In this document: positions 7,431 to 14,448 of the stretch, piece after piece
How positions within the stretch are numbered: position 1 is the stretch's first letter
Layout of the letters: every line of letters begins with the position of its first letter
Assembly: GCA_009787945.1 (NCBI GenBank)
Contig: WQSI01000034.1
Location: 1 to 14,922, forward strand
Direction: 5' to 3'
DNA: 14,922 bases
Source: Defluviitaleaceae bacterium
GTDB taxonomy: Bacteria; Bacillota; Clostridia; Lachnospirales; WRAX01
Position numbers and translations under genes: made by a program
The notes under the pieces: model-generated
Databases searched by the model: none
Seen by the model: the letters and a program-made list of their open reading frames with translations, nothing else
Told to the model about the DNA's origin: nothing

Positions 7431-7853
7431 CTAACCAAACTTACGGAAAACCTCCACCTCAAAGGGCTGTTTTGGGTGGGTTTCGTCTACATACACAACG
7501 GCTGTCAAGTCGCTTGTTTTTCTAGCTCCCCCCAGCATGTGGTTGCGGCTGGTGACAACCTTCCAATCTCCGTTTTGGTTGGTGTATCCGCAGTCCATGC
7601 GATAGCCTGCCCGCACAAAACTGCCAATATCCGCTCTTATTTCCATTACCATGGCTTCATAAGTTTTGCCGACTTTTTTTAATTTTGAAATTTTCATAGA
7701 GCGAAACAGAAAAAGCCCTGTGTAAATAAGCCCTGCTCCCAGGGTTATCCCAGGCAACCAAAGGTCATCAAAACCCCACAATGTCAACAAAACCGCCGTG
7801 CCGACAAAAAAGCCCACAGCCGCTACAACTTCACTTCTTAATAATTTTTGCAT
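7431..7853 (-). CDS. Small two-helix membrane protein, DUF3592-like (first gene of operon)
   Basis: 140-residue predicted membrane protein with helices at about 10-27 and 33-50, the basic junction MKISKLKKVGKTYEA, and a C-terminal domain ending in VYVDETHPKQPFEVEVF. It is clearly related to the three downstream copies but more diverged than the middle pair. ATG at 7851-7853 follows GGAGGTG with ideal spacing. It is the promoter-proximal gene: an extended -10 promoter lies just upstream at 7872-7901. Function unknown. Confidence 0.8.
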   Translation of the reverse strand: MQKLLRSEVVAAVGFFVGTAVLLTLWGFDDLWLPGITLGAGLIYTGLFLFRSMKISKLKKVGKTYEAMVMEIRADIGSFVRAGYRMDCGYTNQNGDWKVVTSRNHMLGGARKTSDLTAVVYVDETHPKQPFEVEVFRKFG

Positions 7854-7871
7854 AAAGCACCTCCATTTTAG

Positions 7872-7901
7872 ATTATATCACAAGCGCGCCCTTGTGCGCA
7901 A
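7872..7901 (-). promoter_or_regulatory. Sigma-A-type promoter with extended -10 for the Hsp70/RM operon
   Basis: On the minus strand a perfect TATAAT (7872-7877) is preceded by TGA, giving an extended -10. A weak -35, TTGCGC, lies at 7896-7901 with an 18-base spacer. It is placed about 20 bases upstream of the first membrane-protein gene and just after the degV terminator. Confidence 0.7.
7879..7896. promoter_or_regulatory. Palindromic operator candidate inside the promoter spacer
   Basis: CACAAG and CTTGTG form a perfect six-base dyad around six G+C-rich bases (CACAAGCGCGCCCTTGTG). It fills the region between -35 and -10, so a bound regulator would block polymerase. The protein that binds it is not identifiable here. 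Confidence 0.45.
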
Positions 7902-7911
7902 GACTTGCAAG

Positions 7912-7941
7912 AAAAAAGAAGCACTGGTGTTCAAGTGCTTC
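7912..7941 (-). terminator. Intrinsic terminator after degV
   Basis: GAAGCACT (7918-7925) pairs perfectly with AGTGCTTC (7934-7941) around an eight-base loop. On the minus strand six T's follow (7912-7917). It lies directly behind the degV stop codon and separates the two minus-strand operons. Confidence 0.92.
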
Positions 7942-7949
7942 TCAACATT

Positions 7950-8828
7950 CTAGCTATCACGTTGTTTTGTGCTGGACATCATAACAACGGCTATAACGCC
8001 AGGCCCCGCGTGAACGCCGATTACAGGGTCTAGCTGAAAGGTTTCCACGGTAAAAGCTGGGTGGGCGGCTCGGACGGCTTTTGCTACATATTCTGCATCT
8101 TCTGCCACATCCCCATGAACGACAAAAATTTTCCCGAACAGGTTCGCGTCAGCATATTGGGCAGCTTCGGCAACGGTATCCAATGCCTTTTTGCGCCCTT
8201 TTGCTTTACCCACAGGGCTTAGTTTGCCCTCGGGGTTAACCATCAGCGTGGGTTTAACATTAAGAGCCGTGCCCATAAGAGCCTTGGTTGCAGACAAACG
8301 CCCGCCGCGCTTTAAATGGAACAAATCGTCAACTGTAAAGAAGTGCAAAACTTTTTGCTTATTATCTTCCAGCCAGGTGTGAACCTCTTCGATTGTCTTG
8401 CCTTCATCACGCATGTTTACGGCACATTCTGTCATAATACCAAGACCAACAGTAACGGTTAAAGTGTCAACATAGTAAATTTTGCGGTCTGGAAATTCGG
8501 TTTTAAGCTCTTCTAAAGCTGTGCGGACGGCAGCAAATGTTCCAGACAATCCGCTTGAAAAGCCGATATACAGCACATCTTTGCCGCTTTCAAGAATTGG
8601 GCGACACATCTCATCCGCTTGCACGCTGGTTATTTGGGCAGTGCTGGCAGGTGCTTTTTCCCGCAAACGCCCGTAAAACGCCGCATAATCCAAATCTTGT
8701 CCTTTGGTGTACCCTGCGTATTCCTCGCCATCCACAATATAAGCAAGACTTAGCACATTTAAATTATGTTTTTCAGCATAGGCATTGCCTAAGTTAAAAC
8801 ACGAATCTACAACAATTTCAAAGTTCAC
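7950..8828 (-). CDS. degV: DegV family fatty-acid-binding protein
   Basis: 292-residue cytoplasmic protein of the DegV/FakB family, which binds a fatty acid and in FakB members presents it to a kinase. Family landmarks are visible: VVDS at the N-terminus, STAQIT at 62-67, IGFSSGLSGTF at 88-98, LKRGGRLS at 172-179 and the C-terminal GVHAGPGVIAV. Length is typical. The start is GTG (8826-8828) preceded by GAGGGGG. It follows gerW by 33 bases and is last in its operon, ahead of a strong terminator. No fakA-like kinase gene is in the window, so the lipid partner and kinase are unknown. Confidence 0.93.
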   Translation of the reverse strand: MNFEIVVDSCFNLGNAYAEKHNLNVLSLAYIVDGEEYAGYTKGQDLDYAAFYGRLREKAPASTAQITSVQADEMCRPILESGKDVLYIGFSSGLSGTFAAVRTALEELKTEFPDRKIYYVDTLTVTVGLGIMTECAVNMRDEGKTIEEVHTWLEDNKQKVLHFFTVDDLFHLKRGGRLSATKALMGTALNVKPTLMVNPEGKLSPVGKAKGRKKALDTVAEAAQYADANLFGKIFVVHGDVAEDAEYVAKAVRAAHPAFTVETFQLDPVIGVHAGPGVIAVVMMSSTKQRDS

Positions 8829-8861
8829 AAAAAATCCCCCTCTTTATACCAAAGTAAAATT

Positions 8862-9299
8862 TTATAGTCCACTGCTTGGCGGAGCGGTCATAATGTCTGG
8901 CTTATCTGCATCTGCTGCTTTTTCCGCCACATCTTTGCCTTTTTTCTTCTTGCCGCCTAAAATGTTGCCTAAATCAAGCTTATTCGTAATTGACGGTATC
9001 ATGTCAATAAGCTTGTTTACGCTGTCTTGATGTTTGATGTTGACAAGCTGGACATTGCCGTCAGTTATGACCAAAACCGCAGAAGGTTTGATTTTCGCGC
9101 CCATACCGCCAAGGGATTTTTCGTCCTTTTTGTCTTTGTCGTCGGTGCTGCCCCCTGCCATGCCAAAAGACACATCAACAAGAGGGATTATTGTGGTGTC
9201 CCCTGCCTTCATAGGCTCACCCACCACGGTTTTGCTAGAAACAAAACCCTCCATTTGCTCAAACATTTTAACCATGTTTAGGTTTAATTCTGTCGCCAT
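8862..9299 (-). CDS. gerW: GerW family sporulation protein (YtfJ-like)
   Basis: 145-residue protein matching the GerW/YtfJ family, forespore-associated proteins linked in Bacillus to spore germination. The family core is clear: VGEPMKAGDTTIIPLVDVSFGMAGG at about 26-50, split here by the reader into VGEPMKAGDTTIIP and VDVSFGMAGG, then an acidic/lysine-rich low-complexity stretch and AKIKPSAVLVITDGNVQLV. The C-terminal tail is lysine- and alanine-rich. The ATG at 9297-9299 lies inside the end of the DUF2953 gene (32-base overlap), as expected for translational coupling. Pairing with a DUF2953 membrane protein matches the ytfI-ytfJ order of Bacillus. Confidence 0.92.
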   Translation of the reverse strand: MATELNLNMVKMFEQMEGFVSSKTVVGEPMKAGDTTIIPLVDVSFGMAGGSTDDKDKKDEKSLGGMGAKIKPSAVLVITDGNVQLVNIKHQDSVNKLIDMIPSITNKLDLGNILGGKKKKGKDVAEKAADADKPDIMTAPPSSGL

Positions 9300-10119
9300 A
9301 TTCTACACTCCTTTTTCTTTTTAGGTTTATTATATTTTTATTATTGTTAGCTTTTATAATAGCTCTTAACCGCTTAATTTCAGGGTTGAGCCAAAGTTTT
9401 AGGGCGGGGTAAATTAGCTGCCACAGGCGAAACCCGCCTTTCGCTTGCAAATCTAGCTCTGCCGCCACTTCTTCGGTGTGGAAGTCGGCTTCCAAGTAAA
9501 TGTCAAGGACTGTGGACAGCATACTGACCACCCCAAGGGCAAGCCCTGTTCTGTCTGGCTCTCCCAGCCCAAATTTGCCCCGCAATTTAAACTTTTTAGG
9601 CAAAATCCGTTTAATGAGCTTCTTGATGGTTGCCCACGACATGGAAATTATCTTTTTTATGTGGTCCTCGCCAATTTCTTCGTAAAGCCTTTTAATTTTT
9701 TTCCATTGGCTCTCACCTTTGCGCTTCTCACGTTTTTTGCGCTTGTTAACCTTGCGTTTTTGTTGCTCTTTAGCGGCATCTAGCCTTCTTCTGGTTTCAT
9801 CGGTGGCGCGAACCTGTTCGGGATGTGGCTTTTCGGCTTCGGCATGGGTTTCGTCAGCTTCCCCTCCAAAGTTTAAAGGCATCTTCTTTTTGAAGCCGAA
9901 AATCCGCAGGGTCGCCTCCTCTTGGTCATCCCCCATTAAAACCTGCAAAAGCCCAGCAAACCAACTAACCTTAACTTTGTAATGATATTTTTTGTCAGCT
10001 ACATTCATTTGCGCCTTAACATTATACCTTATCTTAGCAAATAATACAAGCAAAATCGTAAGCAATAAAAGACCGACCAAGCCCAATAGAACCCAGCCAA
10101 TGATTATTAGGATTTGCAA
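9268..10119 (-). CDS. DUF2953 membrane protein (YtfI-like)
   Basis: 283-residue protein with one long N-terminal membrane helix (about 4-28), then a soluble region with KVKVSWFAGLLQVLMG and FGFKKK. The middle (about 108-136) is very basic and probably a coiled or disordered linker. The C-terminal part contains GLGEPDRTGLALG, a recognisable DUF2953 feature. The function of this family is unknown, but its genes are commonly adjacent to gerW/ytfJ in spore formers, as here. It starts just two bases after the stop of the DUF1461 gene and overlaps gerW by 32 bases, so the four downstream genes form one tight unit. Confidence 0.85.
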   Translation of the reverse strand: MQILIIIGWVLLGLVGLLLLTILLVLFAKIRYNVKAQMNVADKKYHYKVKVSWFAGLLQVLMGDDQEEATLRIFGFKKKMPLNFGGEADETHAEAEKPHPEQVRATDETRRRLDAAKEQQKRKVNKRKKREKRKGESQWKKIKRLYEEIGEDHIKKIISMSWATIKKLIKRILPKKFKLRGKFGLGEPDRTGLALGVVSMLSTVLDIYLEADFHTEEVAAELDLQAKGGFRLWQLIYPALKLWLNPEIKRLRAIIKANNNKNIINLKRKRSVEYGDRIKPKHG

Positions 10120-10121
10120 GA

Positions 10122-10820
10122 CTACAGACCAGAAGATTTACGACCCCTCCTAACCAAAATAAACGACGCTACAAACATCAAAACCAAACCGGCCCCAAAG
10201 AAAGCGCCCATAAACACAGACAATGTGAAGAAAAACTGGTAAGGCACAATATTTATAAGCAAATCAACTTGAGGGCGAAGTATCCAATAATCATTATTAA
10301 AGAAGATTTCGTGGAAAATCCACCAGGCGCGCTCCCAATTTAAAGATATTATGCCCACAAGCACTGCCAAAACAATAAAAACCGCGGCAGATGTCCATTT
10401 CCAGCCGCCCCAAAAGTGCTGCCATTTATTTTTGACAACAAAAAACGGCACAAGACACAGCAAGAAAAGCCCCATGAAGATGTTTCGCACAATAAAGGAA
10501 ATGCGGGTCATGGTTTGCACATCTATCATGTGGCGGATTTCGATTTCACCGAAAAACGGGCGAACCTCCCCAGCCACAGGGATGTAAATTTGCAGGTCAT
10601 CCACCCGCCCTAGCAGATAGTCTAGCATGTGGCGGGTTACCAGGTGCAAATCTGCGGGATACATTTGTACCACATTGTAGGTGTTGTTTGCGTCATACTG
10701 CCAGTAATAGAACCACATGCCAAAAGCAGGGATATGCGCCCCTGTAAGTAAGATTATGCCCAAAAGAGAGATGGCAGAAACCACCCCAGCCGTAATAAAA
10801 AGCCATTTTTTATTTTTCAC
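10122..10820 (-). CDS. DUF1461 (TIGR01906-type) integral membrane protein
   Basis: 232-residue protein with four predicted membrane helices (about 7-27, 108-128, 143-163 and 195-224) and a large loop after the first. The loop contains EIRHMIDVQ, and before the last helix is the typical NNDYWILRPQVDLLINIVP segment, which identifies the family. Function unknown. Start is GTG at 10818-10820 with an AGGTGA ribosome site located inside the upstream small gene; the two genes overlap by 11 bases. Confidence 0.85.
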   Translation of the reverse strand: MKNKKWLFITAGVVSAISLLGIILLTGAHIPAFGMWFYYWQYDANNTYNVVQMYPADLHLVTRHMLDYLLGRVDDLQIYIPVAGEVRPFFGEIEIRHMIDVQTMTRISFIVRNIFMGLFLLCLVPFFVVKNKWQHFWGGWKWTSAAVFIVLAVLVGIISLNWERAWWIFHEIFFNNDYWILRPQVDLLINIVPYQFFFTLSVFMGAFFGAGLVLMFVASFILVRRGRKSSGL

Positions 10821-11058
10821 GCTTCACCTGCCAAACCCAAGCCTTAAACTTCCTAAAGTCAGGTGTTTGCCCTTTATCCCAGAACGGCTCGCAAAAATCC
10901 TTAACCAAATCTGCCACGGCTTCAAAGGCTTTTTCTTCGTCTTTCGCACGCCTAACCAGGTAATATTCATCATAAAAAGGCTTATCCAATTCTTCAGCAG
11001 AAAGGACATGCATCAAATTATTATCATTTTTCCGTAAGCACAAGCAAAACTCCGCCAC
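10810..11058 (-). CDS. Small conserved-looking protein of unknown function
   Basis: 82 residues from the GTG at 11056-11058, chosen over an earlier in-frame TTG because GAGGT sits five bases upstream (11064-11068). The sequence begins MAEFCLCLRKND and is rich in acidic and aromatic residues (KPFYDEYYLVRRAKDEEKAFEA; FCEPFWDKGQTPDF), ending with WVWQVKREK. There is no signal peptide, membrane helix or recognised motif; the pattern suggests a compact soluble alpha/beta protein. It is first in the operon with the DUF1461, DUF2953, gerW and degV genes and overlaps the DUF1461 gene by 11 bases. Confidence 0.65.
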   Translation of the reverse strand: MAEFCLCLRKNDNNLMHVLSAEELDKPFYDEYYLVRRAKDEEKAFEAVADLVKDFCEPFWDKGQTPDFRKFKAWVWQVKREK

Positions 11059-11070
11059 ACAAAACCTCGT

Positions 11071-11100
11071 AATATAGTTATTTAATATTAATAATAGCAA
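11071..11100 (-). promoter_or_regulatory. Candidate promoter for the gerW/degV operon
   Basis: On the minus strand TTGCTA (11095-11100) and TATATT (11071-11076) are separated by 18 bases in a very A+T-rich stretch. The -10 lies so close to the ribosome site that the leader would be almost absent, so the real promoter may use another of the nearby A+T boxes or a sporulation sigma factor. Confidence 0.3.
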
Positions 11101-11161
11101 ATGTTTTAAGGATATGCAAGGGGTGGGCTGAAAAACTTTTAAATTTTTTTTGAAAAAATAA

Positions 11162-11192
11162 AAACTGCCACCTTAAAGTTAGGCGGCAGTTT
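11162..11192 (-). terminator. Intrinsic terminator after the M13 peptidase gene
   Basis: AAACTGCCACC (11162-11172) pairs with GGCGGCAGTTT (11182-11192) over 11 positions with one wobble and a nine-base loop. On the minus strand it continues into a T-rich tract. It lies about 20 bases past the stop codon at 11213. Confidence 0.9.
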
Positions 11193-11212
11193 AGGCTGTG
11201 CAGTAGGACTTG

Positions 11213-13651
11213 TTAACGCCAGAAGCTAATACGCTCTTCGGCGGGGATGTACATACCATCATCAGATGTTACATCAAAAAGGGTGTAAAATTCATCCAGA
11301 TTTGACATGATGAGGTTGGCGCGCATCATTGGCGGCGGATGCACTCCCGTCATCATCATAAGCTGGGCAACCTCTTGGGACATGCGACTCGCCCAAATTC
11401 TTGCCCATTGCTCCATGGCAAGGGCTTGGTTGCCGCCTGTTCTGTCAATTAGGGTCATAATAACTTCCATTGCACCAAGGTCTGTTACAAATTCGTTTAC
11501 AATTAGCACGCCATTGACGGGTGCATCTGCAAATTCCAAGGCGTTTAGGCTTTCTCTAACCCCTTCAATGCGGGCGGAGAAGTTTGCAACATCTTCTTCC
11601 ATCCACCAACTGTTAATTGTGCCGTATCTGTCAAATTGTGAGCCTTGGGGGTCGAAAGCGTGGATAAATTCGTGGGCAATTACCGCACCAAAGCCGCCTA
11701 AATTCTGCTCCCTTGTGTTGTCCAAGGAAAAGAATGGGTATTGCATAATGCCAGCAGGCATGATAATTAGGTTTTGCATTGGATTGTAGAAAGCGTTTAC
11801 AGTTGATGTAGGAACGCCTTCCCAAATGCTAAAGTGGTTTGCTGGATAGCCCAACATATAAATTTGGATTTCGTTGTTGAGCCTTGCTTGGCTAAACATA
11901 AATTCCACAAGATTGCCGCCTTCAGCTATTGGGCGCACTTCAAAATCAAGCTCTTCTACTGGTGTATCGGGAAAGGCGATATACGCGCCTACAGCATCCA
12001 ATTTCTCAATGGACAAAGCCCTTGTTTCCTCGGTCATCCACTCAATTTCTGTAATCATCTCGCGCATCATATCGCGGATTTCTTCTGCCATTGCGGCGGC
12101 ATAATCTTTCAGCTCTTGAGAGCTAAAACGCTGATAATATGCGCGGGAGAAGGTTCTCCACATGGCACTTGTAACAAAGCTCTGCCCGCGCTCTTCCAGG
12201 GTTCTGTCAAAGCCGCTGACGGGCTGACCAAACAAGGCAGACATTAGCTCGTCTGTAATACCTGTAAATTCATCATCCAACACGCCTAGCATTGGCATTA
12301 ACACATACATCAAAGCCACGTCGCGTAAAACCTCGAAGTTTTCTTCTACATACAGGCTGTTTATGAAGGCGATATAATCCAAGGAGCGGGAGTAGATGTT
12401 CATTTCCATCATAAGGTCAAGGGCTTCTTCGTTAAATGATAGCGAACCTGTTGTTGAGGATGCTTCAAAAGCCTCTTCCCAAGTGATGGCAGAGGTGAAC
12501 ATGCCGATAAAATCTGCATTTTGTTCTGGGGTAAGGGCAACTGCGGCACGTTGTTGCTCAATGGCAAAAATTGCAGCGGCACGCTCTTGCAAATTCTCGG
12601 TTTCCCCTGCATGGTACAATGCTGTTGCCATTAGGTTTATATAAGCTTCGTGTATATGAGCAAGCTCTGGAATATCTGCATACATAGCAGTAGAGCCAAG
12701 GGTGAAGCCCGCTTCGCTGATGGTGGCTGCCCATCTGGTTGCATCCACAGCAGAATCTGGCATAAAGCCCACAGAATAATATGGAATTAGGGTGAAGTAG
12801 CCAGAAAGATAATCAGCAAGCTCCAAAAGCTCTTCGATATTCGTTGTTTCCATTACCATGTCAAAATATGGCTGAAGAAGCGCAATCGAATCTCTCCTGG
12901 TATCTGTGTCCAAAAACATATGGTAAAGCTCGCGGGCTCTCCATTCAGCAGACCCAGCGGTAAGGTTTTCGTTATTTAAAATATCAAACAAAATTTCTTC
13001 GTTTTGTTGGTTAACAAGCTCCGCCGTAACCCCGAAAGCTGAAGCCACTATATTACCTGGCGGAAACCCTTCCGTTGCCAGAAATTGGCGGTTTATATAC
13101 CCAAAAAAGTTGTCCTGGACACGGTGTTGCGCAAGGGCGTAGGGTGTGCCTGGGGCAATTAAAAAGGCTGTTGCCGCCGCCATTATAAATTCCCCTGCTT
13201 GCTCGGCAGTAAGCCTAGGCAACTGGATAAGGTCTGCATCAACCATTGTTAAGTCAATCAACACAGATGCGGCAGGAATTGCCCAATATGGAATATCCAA
13301 GTTAACCCCAGTCACAAGAGAGCCGTCAAAACCAATCATGTTGTTAAGAAGCACAGCCGCCTCTGCGCCTGATATGTACGCATCAGGGAAAAAGTTGCCT
13401 GTGCTGTCCCCCAGCATAAAGCCATGGGCTTGCATACCTGCGATACCCGCCGCATTTGGGTGGGATGCATCCACGTCAGCAAAACCGCCTGCGCCGTCTG
13501 GCTGTAAGCCGAAAGCTTCCGTCACCATTGTTGCGAATTGTCCGCGGGTTACATTACCCGTCTGTGCCTGTGCAGTTACGCCCATAATCGGCGAAACCAG
13601 CATAATGCCAGCCAAAAGCACCGCACCAAAGTTTTTTAACATTTTCTTCAT
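11213..13651 (-). CDS. Secreted M13 family zinc metallopeptidase with N-terminal SLH repeats
   Basis: 812-residue exported protein. A signal peptide (about 1-29, ending near TAQAQ) is followed by one clear and one weaker SLH motif (about 33-82: VTRGQFATMVTEAFG, GGFADVDASHP; then FFPDAYISGAEAAVLLNN), expected to hold it on the cell wall. The M13 N-terminal domain begins near QDNFFGYINRQFL. Catalytic features are complete: NAFYNPMQNLIIMPAGI, zinc motif HEFIH (His660, Glu661, His664), third ligand Glu720 with Asp724 in NEFVTDLGA, and late HPPPMMRAN. The protein ends in FWR rather than the CxxW of animal neprilysins. The likely function is oligopeptide cleavage at the cell surface. ATG follows AGGAGGT; the gene is monocistronic with its own promoter and terminator. 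Confidence 0.93.
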   Translation of the reverse strand: MKKMLKNFGAVLLAGIMLVSPIMGVTAQAQTGNVTRGQFATMVTEAFGLQPDGAGGFADVDASHPNAAGIAGMQAHGFMLGDSTGNFFPDAYISGAEAAVLLNNMIGFDGSLVTGVNLDIPYWAIPAASVLIDLTMVDADLIQLPRLTAEQAGEFIMAAATAFLIAPGTPYALAQHRVQDNFFGYINRQFLATEGFPPGNIVASAFGVTAELVNQQNEEILFDILNNENLTAGSAEWRARELYHMFLDTDTRRDSIALLQPYFDMVMETTNIEELLELADYLSGYFTLIPYYSVGFMPDSAVDATRWAATISEAGFTLGSTAMYADIPELAHIHEAYINLMATALYHAGETENLQERAAAIFAIEQQRAAVALTPEQNADFIGMFTSAITWEEAFEASSTTGSLSFNEEALDLMMEMNIYSRSLDYIAFINSLYVEENFEVLRDVALMYVLMPMLGVLDDEFTGITDELMSALFGQPVSGFDRTLEERGQSFVTSAMWRTFSRAYYQRFSSQELKDYAAAMAEEIRDMMREMITEIEWMTEETRALSIEKLDAVGAYIAFPDTPVEELDFEVRPIAEGGNLVEFMFSQARLNNEIQIYMLGYPANHFSIWEGVPTSTVNAFYNPMQNLIIMPAGIMQYPFFSLDNTREQNLGGFGAVIAHEFIHAFDPQGSQFDRYGTINSWWMEEDVANFSARIEGVRESLNALEFADAPVNGVLIVNEFVTDLGAMEVIMTLIDRTGGNQALAMEQWARIWASRMSQEVAQLMMMTGVHPPPMMRANLIMSNLDEFYTLFDVTSDDGMYIPAEERISFWR

Positions 13652-13690
13652 TGTTACCTCCTAAAATTTATTGCAAAAATCGCAAATTTG

Positions 13691-13719
13691 ATTTTACAGC
13701 AAGTTGGCAGATTTGTCAA
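13691..13719 (-). promoter_or_regulatory. Consensus sigma-A promoter for the M13 peptidase gene
   Basis: Minus-strand TTGACA (13714-13719, perfect) and TAAAAT (13691-13696, one mismatch) are 17 bases apart, giving a leader of roughly 30 bases before the AGGAGGT site. GCAAGTTGG (13699-13707) and CCAACTTTGC (13733-13742) form an inverted repeat flanking the -35, a possible operator. Confidence 0.8.
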
Positions 13720-13822
13720 TAGCACAAAACTTCCAACTTTGCTAAACACTTATATTTCGCCCCCCTCCCCCTGATTTTAATTTGCACCCTTAACATATAC
13801 GCCCCAAATTTTAAAAAGTCTG

Positions 13823-13851
13823 TTACACAGTAGGCGAAGCTTGAATATTAT
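13823..13851 (+). promoter_or_regulatory. Candidate promoter for the cotJ operon
   Basis: TTACAC (13823-13828) and TATTAT (13846-13851) are 17 bases apart, about 30 bases before cotJA. In Bacillus cotJ is driven by sporulation sigma-E, and I do not see a convincing sigma-E -10 (CATA-type) at the right spacing from the GAATATT at 13844-13850. The remaining intergenic space (13743-13822) shows only a C-rich run and A+T-rich tracts. Confidence 0.3.
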
Positions 13852-13882
13852 GGGTTGAAGGTTACGAAAATAGGAGGCTATC

Positions 13883-14176
13883 ATGTTAGACAAAAATGAC
13901 GAGTGCAGGGGCTGTGCCGATTGCGTCTGTGCCGACCAACCACGAAACAGAATGTCAAACGACCAAGAAACCCAGAACCATGAGGAAATTTTGCACGTTG
14001 GCGACCTTGGCTGTGAAAACCACATCCCAGAAATGAACTTCACGGGATTTGGAAAGGCATATGTTCCCCAACAAAAGCTGTGCCGCATCTACCAAGCCAC
14101 CACAGGCTTTAAAAAAGGCACAATTTTTCCAGAACTTAATATTCCTTATGAAGGGAGATGGCGAAATGAACGCTAA
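13883..14176 (+). CDS. cotJA: Spore coat-associated protein CotJA, with cysteine-rich N-terminus
   Basis: 97-residue protein whose C-terminal half has the CotJA signature: AYVPQQKLCRIYQ (59-71) and GFKKGTIFPELNIPYEG. In Bacillus CotJA is an inner spore-coat component that works with CotJC. The N-terminal half is an extension beginning LDKNDECRGCADCVCADQ, with Cys8, Cys11, Cys14 and Cys16 in a C-x2-C-x2-C-x-C array, plus Cys44 and Cys67. It starts with ATG behind AGGAGG (13872-13877). The stop overlaps the cotJB start by 11 bases. Confidence 0.9.
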   Translation: MLDKNDECRGCADCVCADQPRNRMSNDQETQNHEEILHVGDLGCENHIPEMNFTGFGKAYVPQQKLCRIYQATTGFKKGTIFPELNIPYEGRWRNER

Positions 14177-14435
14177 CCGTGAAGAAGTGCTGAAAAAGCT
14201 GTCAATTGTGGATTTTATGCTGTTAGACTTAGGGCTGTACCTTAACAATAACCCAACATGCCAAAACGGACTTGCCCTCCACAACCAAGCAAGCAAAGAC
14301 TCGGAAACCCTGCGCAAACAATATGAAGAAAATTTTGGACCTTTGCGCATGTGTACCGAAAACCACGCAAGCGACTGGCAATGGACAAAAAGCCCATGGC
14401 CATGGGAAAGCGAAGCCAATTTCAAGCTAAATTAG
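14166..14435 (+). CDS. cotJB: Spore coat protein CotJB
   Basis: 89-residue protein. The ATG at 14166 is preferred over an in-frame upstream ATG because it has GGGAGA just upstream and because the extended N-terminus would only read cotJA in another frame. The sequence VDFMLLDLGLYLNNNP, then SETLRKQYEENFGPL and a Trp-rich end (DWQWTKSPWPWE) fit the CotJB family. It is an inner-coat assembly factor encoded between cotJA and cotJC; the order here is the standard one. Translational coupling with cotJA is implied by the 11-base overlap. Confidence 0.92.
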   Translation: MNANREEVLKKLSIVDFMLLDLGLYLNNNPTCQNGLALHNQASKDSETLRKQYEENFGPLRMCTENHASDWQWTKSPWPWESEANFKLN

Positions 14436-14448
14436 GGAGGTATAACCC

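Noticed and set aside
14049..14165. Upstream in-frame ATG that would lengthen CotJB by 39 residues
   Set aside because: The added part overlaps cotJA in another frame, and the ATG at 14166 has a good ribosome site and gives the normal family length.
13777..14425. Minus-strand frames of 103 and 156 codons opposite the cotJ genes
   Set aside because: They are antisense to three well-identified coat genes and show no family features or ribosome sites.
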